The notes: generated by a model not told the origin, from the letters alone. Positions 1 to 8,619 are shown, counted from the first letter of the stretch. The stretch is 33,457 nt of DNA from Singulisphaera sp. GP187 (GCA_945871815.1 CAMBXM010000025.1:1-33457); one strand, 5' to 3'. A program made the numbers and translations.

Positions 1-1179
1 AAGGCCGCCGATGCCGAATTGGCTGAGCTGCGCAAGAAGGGCGTGAAGGCCGAGAGTCCAGCCAAGTGGTACGACAAGCTGAGCATCCGCGGCTACGGTC
101 AGATCCGCTACACCAGCCTCCTCGGTGAGGACAACACACCCAACCTCAACGTCCCCGCCGACCGCAGCGTCAACGAACCCGAGACCCTCGTCCTGCGCCG
201 CGGCCGCGTGATCCTCAGCGGCGATGTCAGCGAGCGCGTGTTCGTCTATGCGCAGATGGACTTCGCCGCCTCGACGGGCTCCGGCGACCAGGCGCTGCAG
301 ATGCGCGACTTCTACGCCGACCTTGCCCTCGACGACGACAAGGAGTCGCGCGTTCGCGTCGGTAACTCCAAGGTCCCGTTCGGCTGGGTCAACTTGCAGT
401 CGAGCCAGAACCGACTCGGCATCGAACGTCCCGACGCCATCAACTCCGTCGCCGAGGGCGAACGCGACATGGGTGCCTACTACATGTGGGCGCCAAAGCA
501 CGTGCGCGACCTGTTCCGCGACCTCGTGCGCTCCGGCCGCAAGGGCTCCGGCGATTACGGCGTGTTCACCGTCGGCGCCTTCACGGGCCAAGGCCCCAAC
601 CGCGCGGACCAGAACGGCGAAGTCCACGCGGTCGCGCGCGTGTCCTACCCCTTCGAGCTCGAGAACAAGCAAGTCGTAGAACTCGGCGTGCAGGGCTACA
701 CCGGCGACTATGTCGTCACCACGGCCGCGATCGGGGCCACGACGCCGACCGTGGACACCGAAGGCGTCACCGACGAACGCATCGCCGCGACCTTCGTGCT
801 CTACCCGCAACCCTTCGGGCTCGAAGCCGAGTGGAACTGGGGCACGAGCCCGCAGCTCAGCGATAACCTCCTCACCATCGACGATGAATACGTCCAGGGC
901 GGCTATGTCCAGGCGAGCTACATGATGAAGGGCGACAGCGGGACGTGGACTCCGTTCACGCGGTGGAACTTCTTCGACGGCGCGCGCAAGTTCGCGCGCA
1001 ACGCACCGAAGGACGAGGTCAACGAACTCGACATCGGCATCGAGTGGCAAGCGACGCCCGACATCGAGCTGACCATGATGTACACGCACGCCTTCTGGCG
1101 CACCGACACCAGCACCGCGCCGTTCGACCGCGCGACCGACGACGACCGCATCGGCCTTCAGGTGCAGTTCAACTTCTGA
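1..1179 (+). CDS. Phosphate-selective porin O/P family outer-membrane protein (5' end missing)
   Basis: The frame is open from the first base, so the start lies upstream; the TTG at 19 is only the first internal start-like codon. The visible part begins with a short charged stretch, as in the coiled segment before the barrel of OprO/P-like porins. Next comes RGYGQIRY, then a region of alternating short strands. LRRGRVILSGDV and RVGNSKVPFGW are typical of this family (RR around a beta strand, then K-P-F-G). The protein ends in LQVQFNF, a C-terminal aromatic residue preceded by alternating hydrophobic positions, as expected for BAM-dependent barrel insertion. Family members are trimeric anion or phosphate channels; the substrate here is unknown. 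The stop is 9 nt from the stop of the convergent gene on the other strand. Confidence 0.85.
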   Translation, partial: KAADAELAELRKKGVKAESPAKWYDKLSIRGYGQIRYTSLLGEDNTPNLNVPADRSVNEPETLVLRRGRVILSGDVSERVFVYAQMDFAASTGSGDQALQMRDFYADLALDDDKESRVRVGNSKVPFGWVNLQSSQNRLGIERPDAINSVAEGERDMGAYYMWAPKHVRDLFRDLVRSGRKGSGDYGVFTVGAFTGQGPNRADQNGEVHAVARVSYPFELENKQVVELGVQGYTGDYVVTTAAIGATTPTVDTEGVTDERIAATFVLYPQPFGLEAEWNWGTSPQLSDNLLTIDDEYVQGGYVQASYMMKGDSGTWTPFTRWNFFDGARKFARNAPKDEVNELDIGIEWQATPDIELTMMYTHAFWRTDTSTAPFDRATDDDRIGLQVQFNF

Positions 1180-1188
1180 CGCTCGCGG

Positions 1189-2790
1189 TCAGCGGAGGTA
1201 CAGCCGCGCCTCGCCGCGCTGCGCCACTAGGCGCCAAGGCGGCGCCTGCAGCGACGTCAGTCGATCGCTGCATTGTGCTGTCTGGTGCTCGAACTGCATG
1301 GTCACCAAGACAGCATTGGCACCGCAAGCGTCGGCACACGCAGCAACGGTCGGCAGCCCACTCGCGACCTGAGGGCAAAGGACCACGTCGGTTCGAGGCA
1401 CCATGCGCATCAGCAGGTCCCAGAACGCCGACAACAAGCGCACTTCGCCCGGCGGCAGGTGTTCCTTCAACAGCGCGAGGCCGTCGCGGTACTGCATCGG
1501 CAGCGCCGGACCGCGGAACGGCCCTGGGACCGCCACGAGCAGCGCCACGACGACGGCGATGGTCGATGGCGCGATGGCGGGCCGCTGCCAAAAGACCGGT
1601 GCGAGCGAGGCCAGTCCGCGGCAGAGGATCCACGCAAGCAGCGGAATTGTAGCGAGCCCGAGTTCGGGTCTCGCCGCCACGAACAGCGGCACACCCAGCA
1701 CGAGCACGCTGGTCGCCAGGTACCACGGCAGCAGACTGCGAACATCGGTCGGCGGCAGGCCAGCGACGCGTCGCCTTTGCCAAAGGCCGCCGATCGCCAA
1801 CAGAGTCGCGAGGGCCAACACACGACTCGACCACGGTCGCGGCAAGAACGTCGTGCTCCACGTGTACTCCAGGGCAAACGGCAGCACCGTCAGGTTCCGC
1901 GACACCATGGCGAGGACTGGTTCTGGATTGGATTGCAGCGCGTCGAGCACCGATCGGGCCCCAGGAAAGTCGCGCTCGATCCAACGGTCCGGCACATCGA
2001 AGGCCGCCTGGAGCTCAAACGGAACGAACCTCGCCCGCTCCGGATCGACCTTGCCCTCAAGCCGGACCCACTCCTCGGCGAGTTCTTGCAAACACGCCTG
2101 CTGACCGTAGCTCTGCCGGAACGCCAACCACGCCCGATCCCGGTGGTCCGGACTTGCGGCCACCATCGCGGCGACCGCGAGTGCGAGCGCAAGCATCCCC
2201 AGCGACGCGCGCCGCCGCGCGCGCATCGACGGCAGCAGGACTGCACACATGGCAAACGCGAGCAGCCACGGCAGATTCTCAGCCCGCCCCAGCGATACGA
2301 GACAGAGCATCCCAATGGCGAGCCACACCCGACCGCGAGCCATCGCACCGAAGCTCAGGAACACGAAGATCGCGTTGAAGGCGTAGACTCCAGGACCGGG
2401 CACCGGCCCTTCTGCAGAGGCCTGGAGGATGATGGGCGAGGCCGCATACCACGTCGCCGCGACCACGGCGAGAGGCGAGGGTGCGACAGCCCGCAGAGCC
2501 CACCAGAGTGCGAGGCTACCGAAGCCTGCCGACAGCATCAGCATCGTATCAGGCAGGTGCCCGTCGATCGGAAACAGGGCAAGGCAGCCGTAGGCAAACG
2601 AGTAGAGCGGCCCCCATGCCAGACTGGGCATCGTGCCATGGGCGAACAGATCGACCCCAGCCAAGTAATAGACAATCTCGTCGGCCGCGTGCAGGTCGAC
2701 GTGTTCCGTGAAGCCGACGAAACGGGTCCACACGACGAGGACGATGACCGCGAACTCAGCCGCAGCAACGCAGCGTGCTCGGCGCATCAT
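1189..2790 (-). CDS. Polytopic membrane protein, GT39/ArnT-like glycosyltransferase (GT-C fold)
   Basis: A 533-aa protein with about ten hydrophobic segments. After the first membrane segment comes HAADEIVYYLAG, an acidic pair in the first outer loop. That placement matches GT-C enzymes such as PMT/ArnT, which use polyprenyl-phosphate sugars and have an acidic residue there. Aromatic and proline-rich loops follow, and the soluble C-terminal part ends in RLYLR. The ATG at 2788-2790 was chosen because it overlaps the stop of the upstream FHA-GGDEF gene as ATGA, which implies translational coupling. The same frame is open to 3003, but that part is antisense-like Arg-rich sequence inside the neighbouring gene. 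A role in cell-surface glycosylation is inferred; the assignment rests on topology and the one motif. Confidence 0.65.
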   Translation of the reverse strand: MMRRARCVAAAEFAVIVLVVWTRFVGFTEHVDLHAADEIVYYLAGVDLFAHGTMPSLAWGPLYSFAYGCLALFPIDGHLPDTMLMLSAGFGSLALWWALRAVAPSPLAVVAATWYAASPIILQASAEGPVPGPGVYAFNAIFVFLSFGAMARGRVWLAIGMLCLVSLGRAENLPWLLAFAMCAVLLPSMRARRRASLGMLALALAVAAMVAASPDHRDRAWLAFRQSYGQQACLQELAEEWVRLEGKVDPERARFVPFELQAAFDVPDRWIERDFPGARSVLDALQSNPEPVLAMVSRNLTVLPFALEYTWSTTFLPRPWSSRVLALATLLAIGGLWQRRRVAGLPPTDVRSLLPWYLATSVLVLGVPLFVAARPELGLATIPLLAWILCRGLASLAPVFWQRPAIAPSTIAVVVALLVAVPGPFRGPALPMQYRDGLALLKEHLPPGEVRLLSAFWDLLMRMVPRTDVVLCPQVASGLPTVAACADACGANAVLVTMQFEHQTAQCSDRLTSLQAPPWRLVAQRGEARLYLR

Positions 2791-3710
2791 GCGCGCACGC
2801 AGTTGCGCCCCGCAGCCTTGGCGCGATAGAGCGCTTCGTCGGCGCGACGAGTCAGACTCTCGAGAGTGCGACCAGCGGCTGGGGCACAGGCGAAACCGAT
2901 CGAGATCGTCGGGTTGACGAGCAGGCTGTTGTACTCGACTGCTTCGTCGGCCACGGCGGCGCGCATGCGTTCGCCAAGAGCGCCAGCGCCGTCGGCATCG
3001 CAATCCACAACGCAGGCCGAGAACTCGTCCCCGCCGAAACGGCTGACGACGCCACCCACTGGGGCGAGCAGCGCCCCGAGTCGCGCGCCGATGACGCCGA
3101 TGGAACGGCCGCCGACAAGGTGGCCATGGGTGTCGTTGAGCTTCTTCAGACCGTCGAGGTCCATCATGAACACCGCGAGCGGCCGGCCCCCGGCGATGCA
3201 GCCGCGGATCATCTCTTGGACGCGCTGCTGGTAGACGCGCTGCACCGGGAGCCCGGTCAGATCGTCGATGTTCATCAGCTGGTCCACCGTCTGATGGAAC
3301 TCTGCTTCGACCTCGTCATGGAAGGTGAACTTCAGCACGGTTTCCCCGAGCACGATGCGCGCGCCATCCCGCAAAGCCGCGCGCTCGATCCGGGCACCTT
3401 CGAGGAACGTGCCGTTGGTCGACTGTAGGTCGAGGATGTCCCAACCGTCACCCGCCGCCGAGCGCTCGATACGACAGTGGACGGCCGACACCTGCTGGTC
3501 CGACACGATGAGCAACTGCGCACGTTCCGGATGTCGGCCCACGACAAGGGCATCTTCGTTCAGCAGATAGCGACGACCGACCTCGACCCCGCGTAGCACC
3601 ACCAGCACCGGCATGCGAGGGACGCGTGCCGACGTCAAATCGCGCGTGCGGAACACGGTTGTGCGCTGCAGCAGCGGGTCATCGTCGGGCAATGGCATGG
3701 ACGGTGCCAT
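2787..3710 (-). CDS. FHA-GGDEF diguanylate cyclase
   Basis: A 307-aa cytoplasmic protein. Residues about 36-130 form a forkhead-associated domain with the expected VGRHPERAQ, VSAVHC and STNGTF signatures, which binds phosphothreonine peptides. Residues about 145-307 form a GGDEF domain that makes cyclic di-GMP from two GTP. It has the metal-binding MDLDGLKKLND, the intact RFGGDEF active site (226-230) and the ADEALYRAK tail. The product-inhibition I-site would be RxxD at residues 217-220; PVGG is found, so classical feedback inhibition is not expected. FHA input suggests control by a Ser/Thr kinase. It is the first gene of a two-gene unit, and its stop overlaps the start of the membrane glycosyltransferase-like gene. 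The start at 3710 is uncertain; Met5 is an alternative. Confidence 0.9.
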   Translation of the reverse strand: MAPSMPLPDDDPLLQRTTVFRTRDLTSARVPRMPVLVVLRGVEVGRRYLLNEDALVVGRHPERAQLLIVSDQQVSAVHCRIERSAAGDGWDILDLQSTNGTFLEGARIERAALRDGARIVLGETVLKFTFHDEVEAEFHQTVDQLMNIDDLTGLPVQRVYQQRVQEMIRGCIAGGRPLAVFMMDLDGLKKLNDTHGHLVGGRSIGVIGARLGALLAPVGGVVSRFGGDEFSACVVDCDADGAGALGERMRAAVADEAVEYNSLLVNPTISIGFACAPAAGRTLESLTRRADEALYRAKAAGRNCVRA

Positions 3711-3785
3711 GCTCGCGCAGTCCGACGCTCGGCGTCAAGCTGCACGGTCGCGCAAGAGTTCTGTTTCGGTCGCCCCCAGGCAATC

Positions 3786-3791
3786 TACGAT
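3786..3791 (+). promoter_or_regulatory. Predicted -10 box (TACGAT) of a leaderless transcript
   Basis: TACGAT ends 8 nt before the GTG at 3800. Transcription starting about 7 nt after a -10 box would begin at the start codon itself. No Shine-Dalgarno-like sequence is present. Read on the other strand the same site contains TATCGT (3787-3792), which could serve the divergent FHA-GGDEF gene. Confidence 0.5.
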
Positions 3792-3799
3792 ACCTGCAC

Positions 3800-4702
3800 G
3801 TGAGCGCCCCCTACTGCACCCTGGTCTACCTCTGCCTCGGTGCGGCACTTTCAGCCCAGGGTGCGGTGCTCGACGTACTCGACGGCGAGACGCTCTACGA
3901 TGGCGGCTTTCTGTTCACCGTGGGCCAAGAAATCCAGCGGCGCGAGACGCTGCGCTCGGGTTCGCGGCGCGTCGACGACCCGCGCGCGATGCACGAACAA
4001 GAGCAGTCGACGACGATGGCGCTGCAGTATGGCCTGCGTCACGACCTGCAGATCGGCATTGCCGCGCAGTGGGTCGCCAATGACCAGATCCGCAACGACG
4101 GCGAACTCCATGCCGAAGGTGTCGGCGACGTCGAGCTGCTGGCGAAGTACCGTTTCTTGCGCCTCGACGGCCGCGGCTTCGCCACCAACTTCGCGCTGCT
4201 CTCGGGCGTGTCGCTGCCAACCGGTGATGACGACTCGATCAGCAGCGGAACGGAGCTGACGCCCGATATCCAGGTTGGTAGCGGCAGCGTTGACCCCATG
4301 CTCGGCGCGGCCGTCACGCACGAACCAGGACGCTGGCGCTTCAACGCCGCGACGTTCTACCACCTGCGCACGGACGCCGACCGCGACGGCGACCGCCCCG
4401 GCAATGAACTGACGGTCGAACTCGCAGCTGGCAACCGTTTCTGGCTCGAACCCTACCCCGGCCCGTTCATGCGCCTCGACGTCGTCGGGCGCTACTACCA
4501 CTCCGAACGCGACCAGCAGGACGGTTCGGCACAGCAAAGCACCGGCGGCGAGCGATTCACCTTGGGCCTGAACTACGCCTTCCGCCCCCGACCTGCTCTT
4601 GACTTCCAGCTCTACGTCGAAGTCCCGATCGCCCAGCGCGTGAACGACACGCAGCTCGGCGTCGACTGGCAAGCGGACTTCACGATCGGCCATCGCTTCT
4701 GA
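3800..4702 (+). CDS. Phenol_MetA_deg-like outer-membrane protein
   Basis: A 300-aa secreted protein. The GTG at 3800 was chosen because it gives a signal peptide directly (a hydrophobic run ending in LSAQG) and lies 8 nt after a -10-like box. The mature part has family features: short amphipathic beta strands separated by turns, YGLRHDLQIGIAAQW early on, GVGDVELLAKYRFL, and a central LLSGVSLPTGDDD like the GLxLPTG strand of the MetA (COG4313/PF13557) group. It ends in FTIGHRF with a C-terminal phenylalanine, as in outer-membrane barrels. Family members are linked to uptake of hydrophobic compounds, but most are untested. The gene lies 20 nt upstream of the two-TGA lipoprotein gene and probably shares its transcript. 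Confidence 0.7.
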   Translation: MSAPYCTLVYLCLGAALSAQGAVLDVLDGETLYDGGFLFTVGQEIQRRETLRSGSRRVDDPRAMHEQEQSTTMALQYGLRHDLQIGIAAQWVANDQIRNDGELHAEGVGDVELLAKYRFLRLDGRGFATNFALLSGVSLPTGDDDSISSGTELTPDIQVGSGSVDPMLGAAVTHEPGRWRFNAATFYHLRTDADRDGDRPGNELTVELAAGNRFWLEPYPGPFMRLDVVGRYYHSERDQQDGSAQQSTGGERFTLGLNYAFRPRPALDFQLYVEVPIAQRVNDTQLGVDWQADFTIGHRF

Positions 4703-4722
4703 ACCGACCGACAACCACGATC

Positions 4723-5238
4723 ATGCGCCTTCATCCCGTTCTGCTCCCATTGCTGTTGACCGCCTGTGCTACGCCAGGCGTTCAACTCGTGCCGCTCGAC
4801 CGAGACTTCGCGTTCCTCGAGATCGACCTCCGCGGTTGAACTTGAAACGAGGAGCTGCTGGGCCTCCAGCGGCTCTTCGAGGACCGGTTCGGTCCTACCC
4901 CTCAGATCGACCTCGACCAGCAAATCGCACGCGCCCGCGTACCCGAGCCACTGGAGCTCGACTTTCGTGACCTGAGAGACGGCGTCATGCGCAACAACGT
5001 TGGCGTCGACCGCATCGTCGTGGCGCTGCGCGCGGACTGCGACGACGGTTTCGCGACCGCGATGCAGACGAAGCAACGGTGGGCCCTCGACGGCGCGGTC
5101 GATGCCGCAGCGCCTGGGGCATGGCACTGGTTCGCGGTCGAAGGGCTCGAGCTCGACTCGGAGATCCGGTTGTCGTGGATCGGAGCATCTACTGGCCCAG
5201 GCGATCGCCCCGCAGCGCTCCCACTGCAGCGCCGCTAA
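4723..5238 (+). CDS. Candidate selenoprotein: lipoprotein with two in-frame TGA codons (U39-T-U41)
   Basis: From the ATG at 4723 one frame runs 172 codons to a TAA, broken only by TGA at 4837-4839 and 4843-4845. Read through, it gives a 171-aa protein. Residues 1-19 form a lipoprotein signal peptide with lipobox LTAC (Cys15). FLEIDLRG-U-T-U-NEELLG follows, then an acidic, Leu-rich segment and a C-terminal half including RIVVALRADCDDGF and FAVEGLELDSEIRLSWIG. A strong hairpin starts 2 nt after the second TGA (separate entry). Composition is alike on both sides of the stops, with no frameshift. I do not recognise the family. A U-x-U motif on an envelope lipoprotein suggests redox or metal binding (inference). 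Alternatives are a pseudogene with two nonsense changes or assembly error. Confidence 0.6.
4848..4879 (+). promoter_or_regulatory. Candidate bacterial SECIS hairpin downstream of the TGA-Thr-TGA codons
   Basis: Positions 4848-4861 pair with 4866-4879 as 14 continuous base pairs, two of them G-U. The 4-nt apical loop GCCU is at 4862-4865. The loop begins 16 nt after the second TGA and 22 nt after the first. Published bacterial SECIS models require a stem-loop just downstream of the UGA, inside the coding region, a small apical loop with a G among its first two bases, and about 16-37 nt from UGA to loop. This element meets those criteria. It lies inside the coding sequence and encodes NEELLGLQRLF. 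Confidence 0.6.
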
Positions 5239-5241
5239 CGC

Positions 5242-5247
5242 TAGCAT
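5242..5247 (+). promoter_or_regulatory. Possible -10 box (TAGCAT) for the VWA gene
   Basis: TAGCAT lies just after the TAA of the preceding gene and about 62 nt before the ATG at 5310. It would give a leader of roughly 55 nt that carries a Shine-Dalgarno-like AGAGGA at 5301-5306. No clear -35 element is visible. Confidence 0.3.
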
Positions 5248-5309
5248 TCGAACTCCCCCCGCCTCCCCCCCAGGGCGCGCTGCTCCCACAGACGCCTCGA
5301 AGAGGACAG

Positions 5310-6983
5310 ATGCTCGCTGCACGATTTCGGTCTCGCTCCACGTCCCTAGCAGCGGTCGCGAGCTTCGCCTTGCTGCTGGCGAACTGCGCCGCCCAGACCG
5401 GTGGCTCCAACTACGACCAGGCACTCGCGCGCTACAAAGAACTAGTCGCCCGCAAGCCGTTCCGACACCACTTCGAAGGCCGCGACATGCTGGCCAGAAC
5501 CGGCACGCCCGAAGCCCTGGCGATCCTCGTCGAAGACTTCAACAAGCCGCAGAACTTCCGCGATCAAGCTCGGTACCACATCGCCTCGCTGTTCGGCAGC
5601 AACTTCGATGACGACGCCTCGGCGTCGGTGTTGCAGAAGCTCCGAATCGCCAATCCCAAACCCGCGGACATCTGGTTGTGGGTCAACTCGCTCCGCGTCG
5701 AGACGGCTCGCATCGGTAGCAGCGAGACGCTGCAGATCCTCACCGACGACAAGTCGATCTACCACAAGGCCGCCGCGCTGGTCGCCCTGTCGGCCCGCGG
5801 CAAAGACGAGCTGTGGGACGGGATCTACCACATCTGCATCAACTTCCCGGCAAAGGAAGCCGACCGCTACCTCGTGCTCGGCGCGATGTCCGGTGCGGTT
5901 CTCAAGAACAAGGCGAAGGTGCGCAGCGAGCGGGCGCGCGCCGGCATGACCGCCTACATCAGCCTGCTTGCGGATGCCGTGAAGCTCGAGCACACGGCAA
6001 AGATCCAGATGGCGCGCCACCTGCAACTGGCACTGAATGGTCCTGGCCTGCTCATCCAGCCCGAGCCGTGGCTGCTCTTGCTGCAGCAGGATGCCCCGAA
6101 GAAGCCGAGCGGCGGCGGCAACACCGTGACGCAACCGCGGTTCTTCGGCATCGAGACCGAAGGCGAGCGCTTCTGCTACGTGGTCGACATGTCCGATTCG
6201 ATGCTGCAGGAGATCTCACCCAGCGTGAAGCCCAAGGGCCCGGTCACCGGACCCAAGAAGAAGCAGAAGGGTGAGCTGCTCGAGGAAGGCGACCTGCCGT
6301 GGCACCAGATCAAGACCCGCTTCGACCTCGCACGGGAGCACCTCAAGCTGTCGCTGATGCGACTGCCGGATGACAAGTACTTCAGCATCGTCTGGTTCGG
6401 CGACAAATCTGGCACGCTGCCGTCGTGCCCCGGACTGATCAAGGCGACCAAGTCGAACGTCACCAAGGTCTGCAAAGACCTCGACGCCGTCGAGATCGGT
6501 GAGAAGAGCCTGCCGGCGAAGCCGTTCGGCGTGCTGCGCGGCGATACCAACTTGCAGTCTGGCCTCCGCCGCGCGTTCGCGCTGTCGGGCAAAGGCTTCG
6601 TCGAGACCGACGCGTTCATCGATCCAGGCCCCCTGACGGAAGGCTGCGACACGATCTTTCTGCTGTCCGACGGCGCGCCCTCGACGGACGACTTCGTCAC
6701 CCTGGACAAGGACTACGGCGAGGGCCAGGTCGTGCTGGACCGCGAGTCCGGCGCCGCAGCTGCGCGCACGCCGGAACTTTGGTACAGCGGCCCCTATGTG
6801 GATCCGCAAAACCTGGTGCCGGAGGTCGAGCGCATGAACACCTTCCGCCGCGTGCGCATCCACGGGATCGGCATCGGCGAGGCCGACGAGAACCTGCTGC
6901 GGCGCCTGGCCGACATTGGCAACGGTCAGGTCTACATGGTCGGCAAGGAACAAAAGCAGGAGCCGGCGCGCGTGCCCAAGTGA
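5310..6983 (+). CDS. Secreted von Willebrand factor A (VWA) domain protein
   Basis: A 557-aa protein. The ATG at 5310 is chosen because AGAGGA lies 3 nt upstream and a signal peptide follows at once (hydrophobic run to about residue 25, then NCAAQTGG). NCAA is a poor lipobox because Asn sits at -1, so export by signal peptidase I is as likely as lipidation. Residues about 30-280 are helical and repetitive, resembling HEAT/TPR-like repeats (PEALAILVEDF, KAAALVALSARG). The VWA domain follows with a metal-binding DxSxS motif at D293, S295 and S297 (VVDMSDSM), and later TIFLLSDGAPS. A Lys-rich insertion (KKKQKGELLEEG) sits between the first strand and the rest of the domain. VWA proteins of this type usually mediate protein contacts in the envelope; no partner is suggested by the neighbours. 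Confidence 0.8.
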   Translation: MLAARFRSRSTSLAAVASFALLLANCAAQTGGSNYDQALARYKELVARKPFRHHFEGRDMLARTGTPEALAILVEDFNKPQNFRDQARYHIASLFGSNFDDDASASVLQKLRIANPKPADIWLWVNSLRVETARIGSSETLQILTDDKSIYHKAAALVALSARGKDELWDGIYHICINFPAKEADRYLVLGAMSGAVLKNKAKVRSERARAGMTAYISLLADAVKLEHTAKIQMARHLQLALNGPGLLIQPEPWLLLLQQDAPKKPSGGGNTVTQPRFFGIETEGERFCYVVDMSDSMLQEISPSVKPKGPVTGPKKKQKGELLEEGDLPWHQIKTRFDLAREHLKLSLMRLPDDKYFSIVWFGDKSGTLPSCPGLIKATKSNVTKVCKDLDAVEIGEKSLPAKPFGVLRGDTNLQSGLRRAFALSGKGFVETDAFIDPGPLTEGCDTIFLLSDGAPSTDDFVTLDKDYGEGQVVLDRESGAAAARTPELWYSGPYVDPQNLVPEVERMNTFRRVRIHGIGIGEADENLLRRLADIGNGQVYMVGKEQKQEPARVPK

Positions 6984-7212
6984 ACGCGACGCGCAGCGGC
7001 GGCGCGCGCCCCGGCGAGCTGCCAGCGATTCGCCGCCGGGTCCCAGCGCGCCAGCGTGGTTCCAGCACGGGTCTTCGACCGAAGCCGCCCCACCGCGACT
7101 GAGGGTTGGGAGCCGACTCGTCGCGGCGTCCGGAGCCTGCTCGACGACTCCGGCAAGCAGCGATCGATCGTCGCGGCCGGCCGCTGCCGCTGGTGCTTTC
7201 GGCAGCCGCTTC

Positions 7213-7218
7213 TACAGT
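7213..7218 (+). promoter_or_regulatory. Predicted -10 box (TACAGT) upstream of the RNA methyltransferase
   Basis: TACAGT ends 12 nt before the ATG at 7231, predicting a 5' leader of only about 5 nt. No ribosome-binding site is present. The 230 nt before it hold no gene, only a weak 6-bp hairpin (7130-7135 with 7148-7153). Confidence 0.4.
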
Positions 7219-7230
7219 CTTCGCCCCACG

Positions 7231-8619
7231 ATGAGCCGCTCTGACCTCCCAGCTCCGGTGCAGCGCGGTGACCGCCTGCGCCTTGAGATCGAGACCCTCG
7301 CCGATGGCCCGGATGCCCTGACTCACGTCGATGGCTACGTCGTGCTGGTTCCTGGGGTGCTGCCCGGTGAGGTGGTGCGCGCGGAAATCACCAGCGCCGC
7401 CAAGAAGTTCGGCCGGGCCCGCGTTGCCTTCGTCGATCAGCCCTCGGCCGAGCGCATCGCGCCGGCGTGTCGCCACTTTCTCGAGTGCGGTGGCTGCCAC
7501 TGGCAGCACATCGATTACCCCGCCCAACTTCGCTTCAAGCAGCAGCGCCTGCAGAAGGACCTCAATTGGGCCTTGGGCGAGCATGCGCCGCTCGTCGCGC
7601 TGACGCTTGGCAACAAGGCGCCTTACGGGCAGCGCTACAAGGTGGCGCTCCAGGTCCTGCCGGACCGGCGCCGCGGCATGGTTCCGGCGATGCACGCACT
7701 GCGCGAACTCGACCTGGTGCCAGTGTCCGAGTGCCCCGCATCGGCCGACAAGCCCCTGCATCTCGCGCGCTCGACGATCGCCGCATTGGCCGAGCGCGGC
7801 GTCGAGGCTTGGGACCCGGTGTCCGACCGCGGCAACCTCCGCAGCGTGCTGGTGCGCACGTCCTTGGCCTCGGGCCGCAGCCACTTGATCGTCGTCGCGC
7901 GCGACGACCTGCCGGAACTCGACCACGTCGCGCCCGATCTCGCGGCGATGGGCGCCACGACGGTGAGCCTCAACCTGAATGACGGCCCTGAAAGTCGACT
8001 GCTCGGCACCAAGACGATCGCGATCACTGGCAACGACCGCATCGAAGAAGTCATCGACGGCGTGCACTACTGCATCTCGCCAACGGCGTTCTTCCAGACG
8101 TCCCCCTACGCCGCGAGCGTGCTCGTCCGCACGGTGCTCGAGGCCTTGCAACCCAAGGCCACCGACGTCGTCGCCGATCTCTACTGCGGCGGCGGCCTGT
8201 TCGCGCTGCCGCTCTGCGGCCGTTCGCGCGAAGTGATCGGCATCGAAGAATCGCCGCTCGGCATCGCGGACGCGGAGGCCAGCCAACGCCGCAATCGGAT
8301 CCGCAATGCGCGCTTCGTGCGCGGCGCTGTCGAAGGCGTGATCGATCGACTGGGCCAGGACCTACCGCGACCCGATCTCGTGGTGCTCGACCCACCGCGC
8401 GAGGGCTGCTTGCCCTCTGTGCTCGAGCGCCTGGCCAAGCTGAAGCCGCGCAAGATCGCCTACGTCGCTTGCGACCCGTCGGCGCTAGCGCGCGACCTTC
8501 GCTTCCTCCATACGCTCGGCTATGCGGCAAGCTCGGTGACGCCGATCGACATGTTCCCGCAGACCTGGCACATCGAGGCGGTGGCGCTGCTCCAGCCGTT
8601 CGCGAAGGGAATCGAATGA
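7231..8619 (+). CDS. 23S rRNA/tRNA (uracil-5)-methyltransferase, TrmA/RlmD family
   Basis: A 462-aa class I SAM-dependent RNA methyltransferase that makes 5-methyluridine. An N-terminal TRAM-like beta domain (about residues 8-70, VVLVPGVLPGEVVRAEI) binds RNA. Four cysteines, C80, C86, C89 and C168 (CRHFLECGGC, then VSEC), are placed as for the [4Fe-4S] cluster of RlmD/RumA. The catalytic domain has DLYCGGGLFALPL for SAM binding, DPPREGC with nucleophile Cys393, and VACDPSALARDL near the C-terminus. The cluster favours an RlmD-like enzyme over TrmA, but substrate cannot be fixed from sequence. The start at 7231 gives the usual family length; the open frame upstream reads into the preceding gene and intergenic DNA. 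Confidence 0.88.
   Translation: MSRSDLPAPVQRGDRLRLEIETLADGPDALTHVDGYVVLVPGVLPGEVVRAEITSAAKKFGRARVAFVDQPSAERIAPACRHFLECGGCHWQHIDYPAQLRFKQQRLQKDLNWALGEHAPLVALTLGNKAPYGQRYKVALQVLPDRRRGMVPAMHALRELDLVPVSECPASADKPLHLARSTIAALAERGVEAWDPVSDRGNLRSVLVRTSLASGRSHLIVVARDDLPELDHVAPDLAAMGATTVSLNLNDGPESRLLGTKTIAITGNDRIEEVIDGVHYCISPTAFFQTSPYAASVLVRTVLEALQPKATDVVADLYCGGGLFALPLCGRSREVIGIEESPLGIADAEASQRRNRIRNARFVRGAVEGVIDRLGQDLPRPDLVVLDPPREGCLPSVLERLAKLKPRKIAYVACDPSALARDLRFLHTLGYAASSVTPIDMFPQTWHIEAVALLQPFAKGIE

Noticed and set aside
1273-2829. Long plus-strand open frame over the glycosyltransferase-like gene
   Set aside because: Arg/His/Gln-rich translation without hydrophobic segments or motifs; it is the GC-driven shadow of the real minus-strand gene.
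2791-3003. N-terminal extension of the glycosyltransferase-like protein
   Set aside because: The extra 71 residues are Arg-rich and antisense-like, and lie inside the FHA-GGDEF gene. The ATGA overlap marks a better start.
4837-4845. Treating the two TGA codons as ordinary stops ending a 38-aa peptide
   Set aside because: The same frame stays open for 130 more codons to a TAA, and a 14-bp hairpin follows at SECIS distance. Error or pseudogene remains possible and is listed as the alternative.
5079-5309. Earlier start for the VWA protein
   Set aside because: The extension overlaps the lipoprotein gene in another frame and hides the signal peptide; the ATG at 5310 has a ribosome-binding site.
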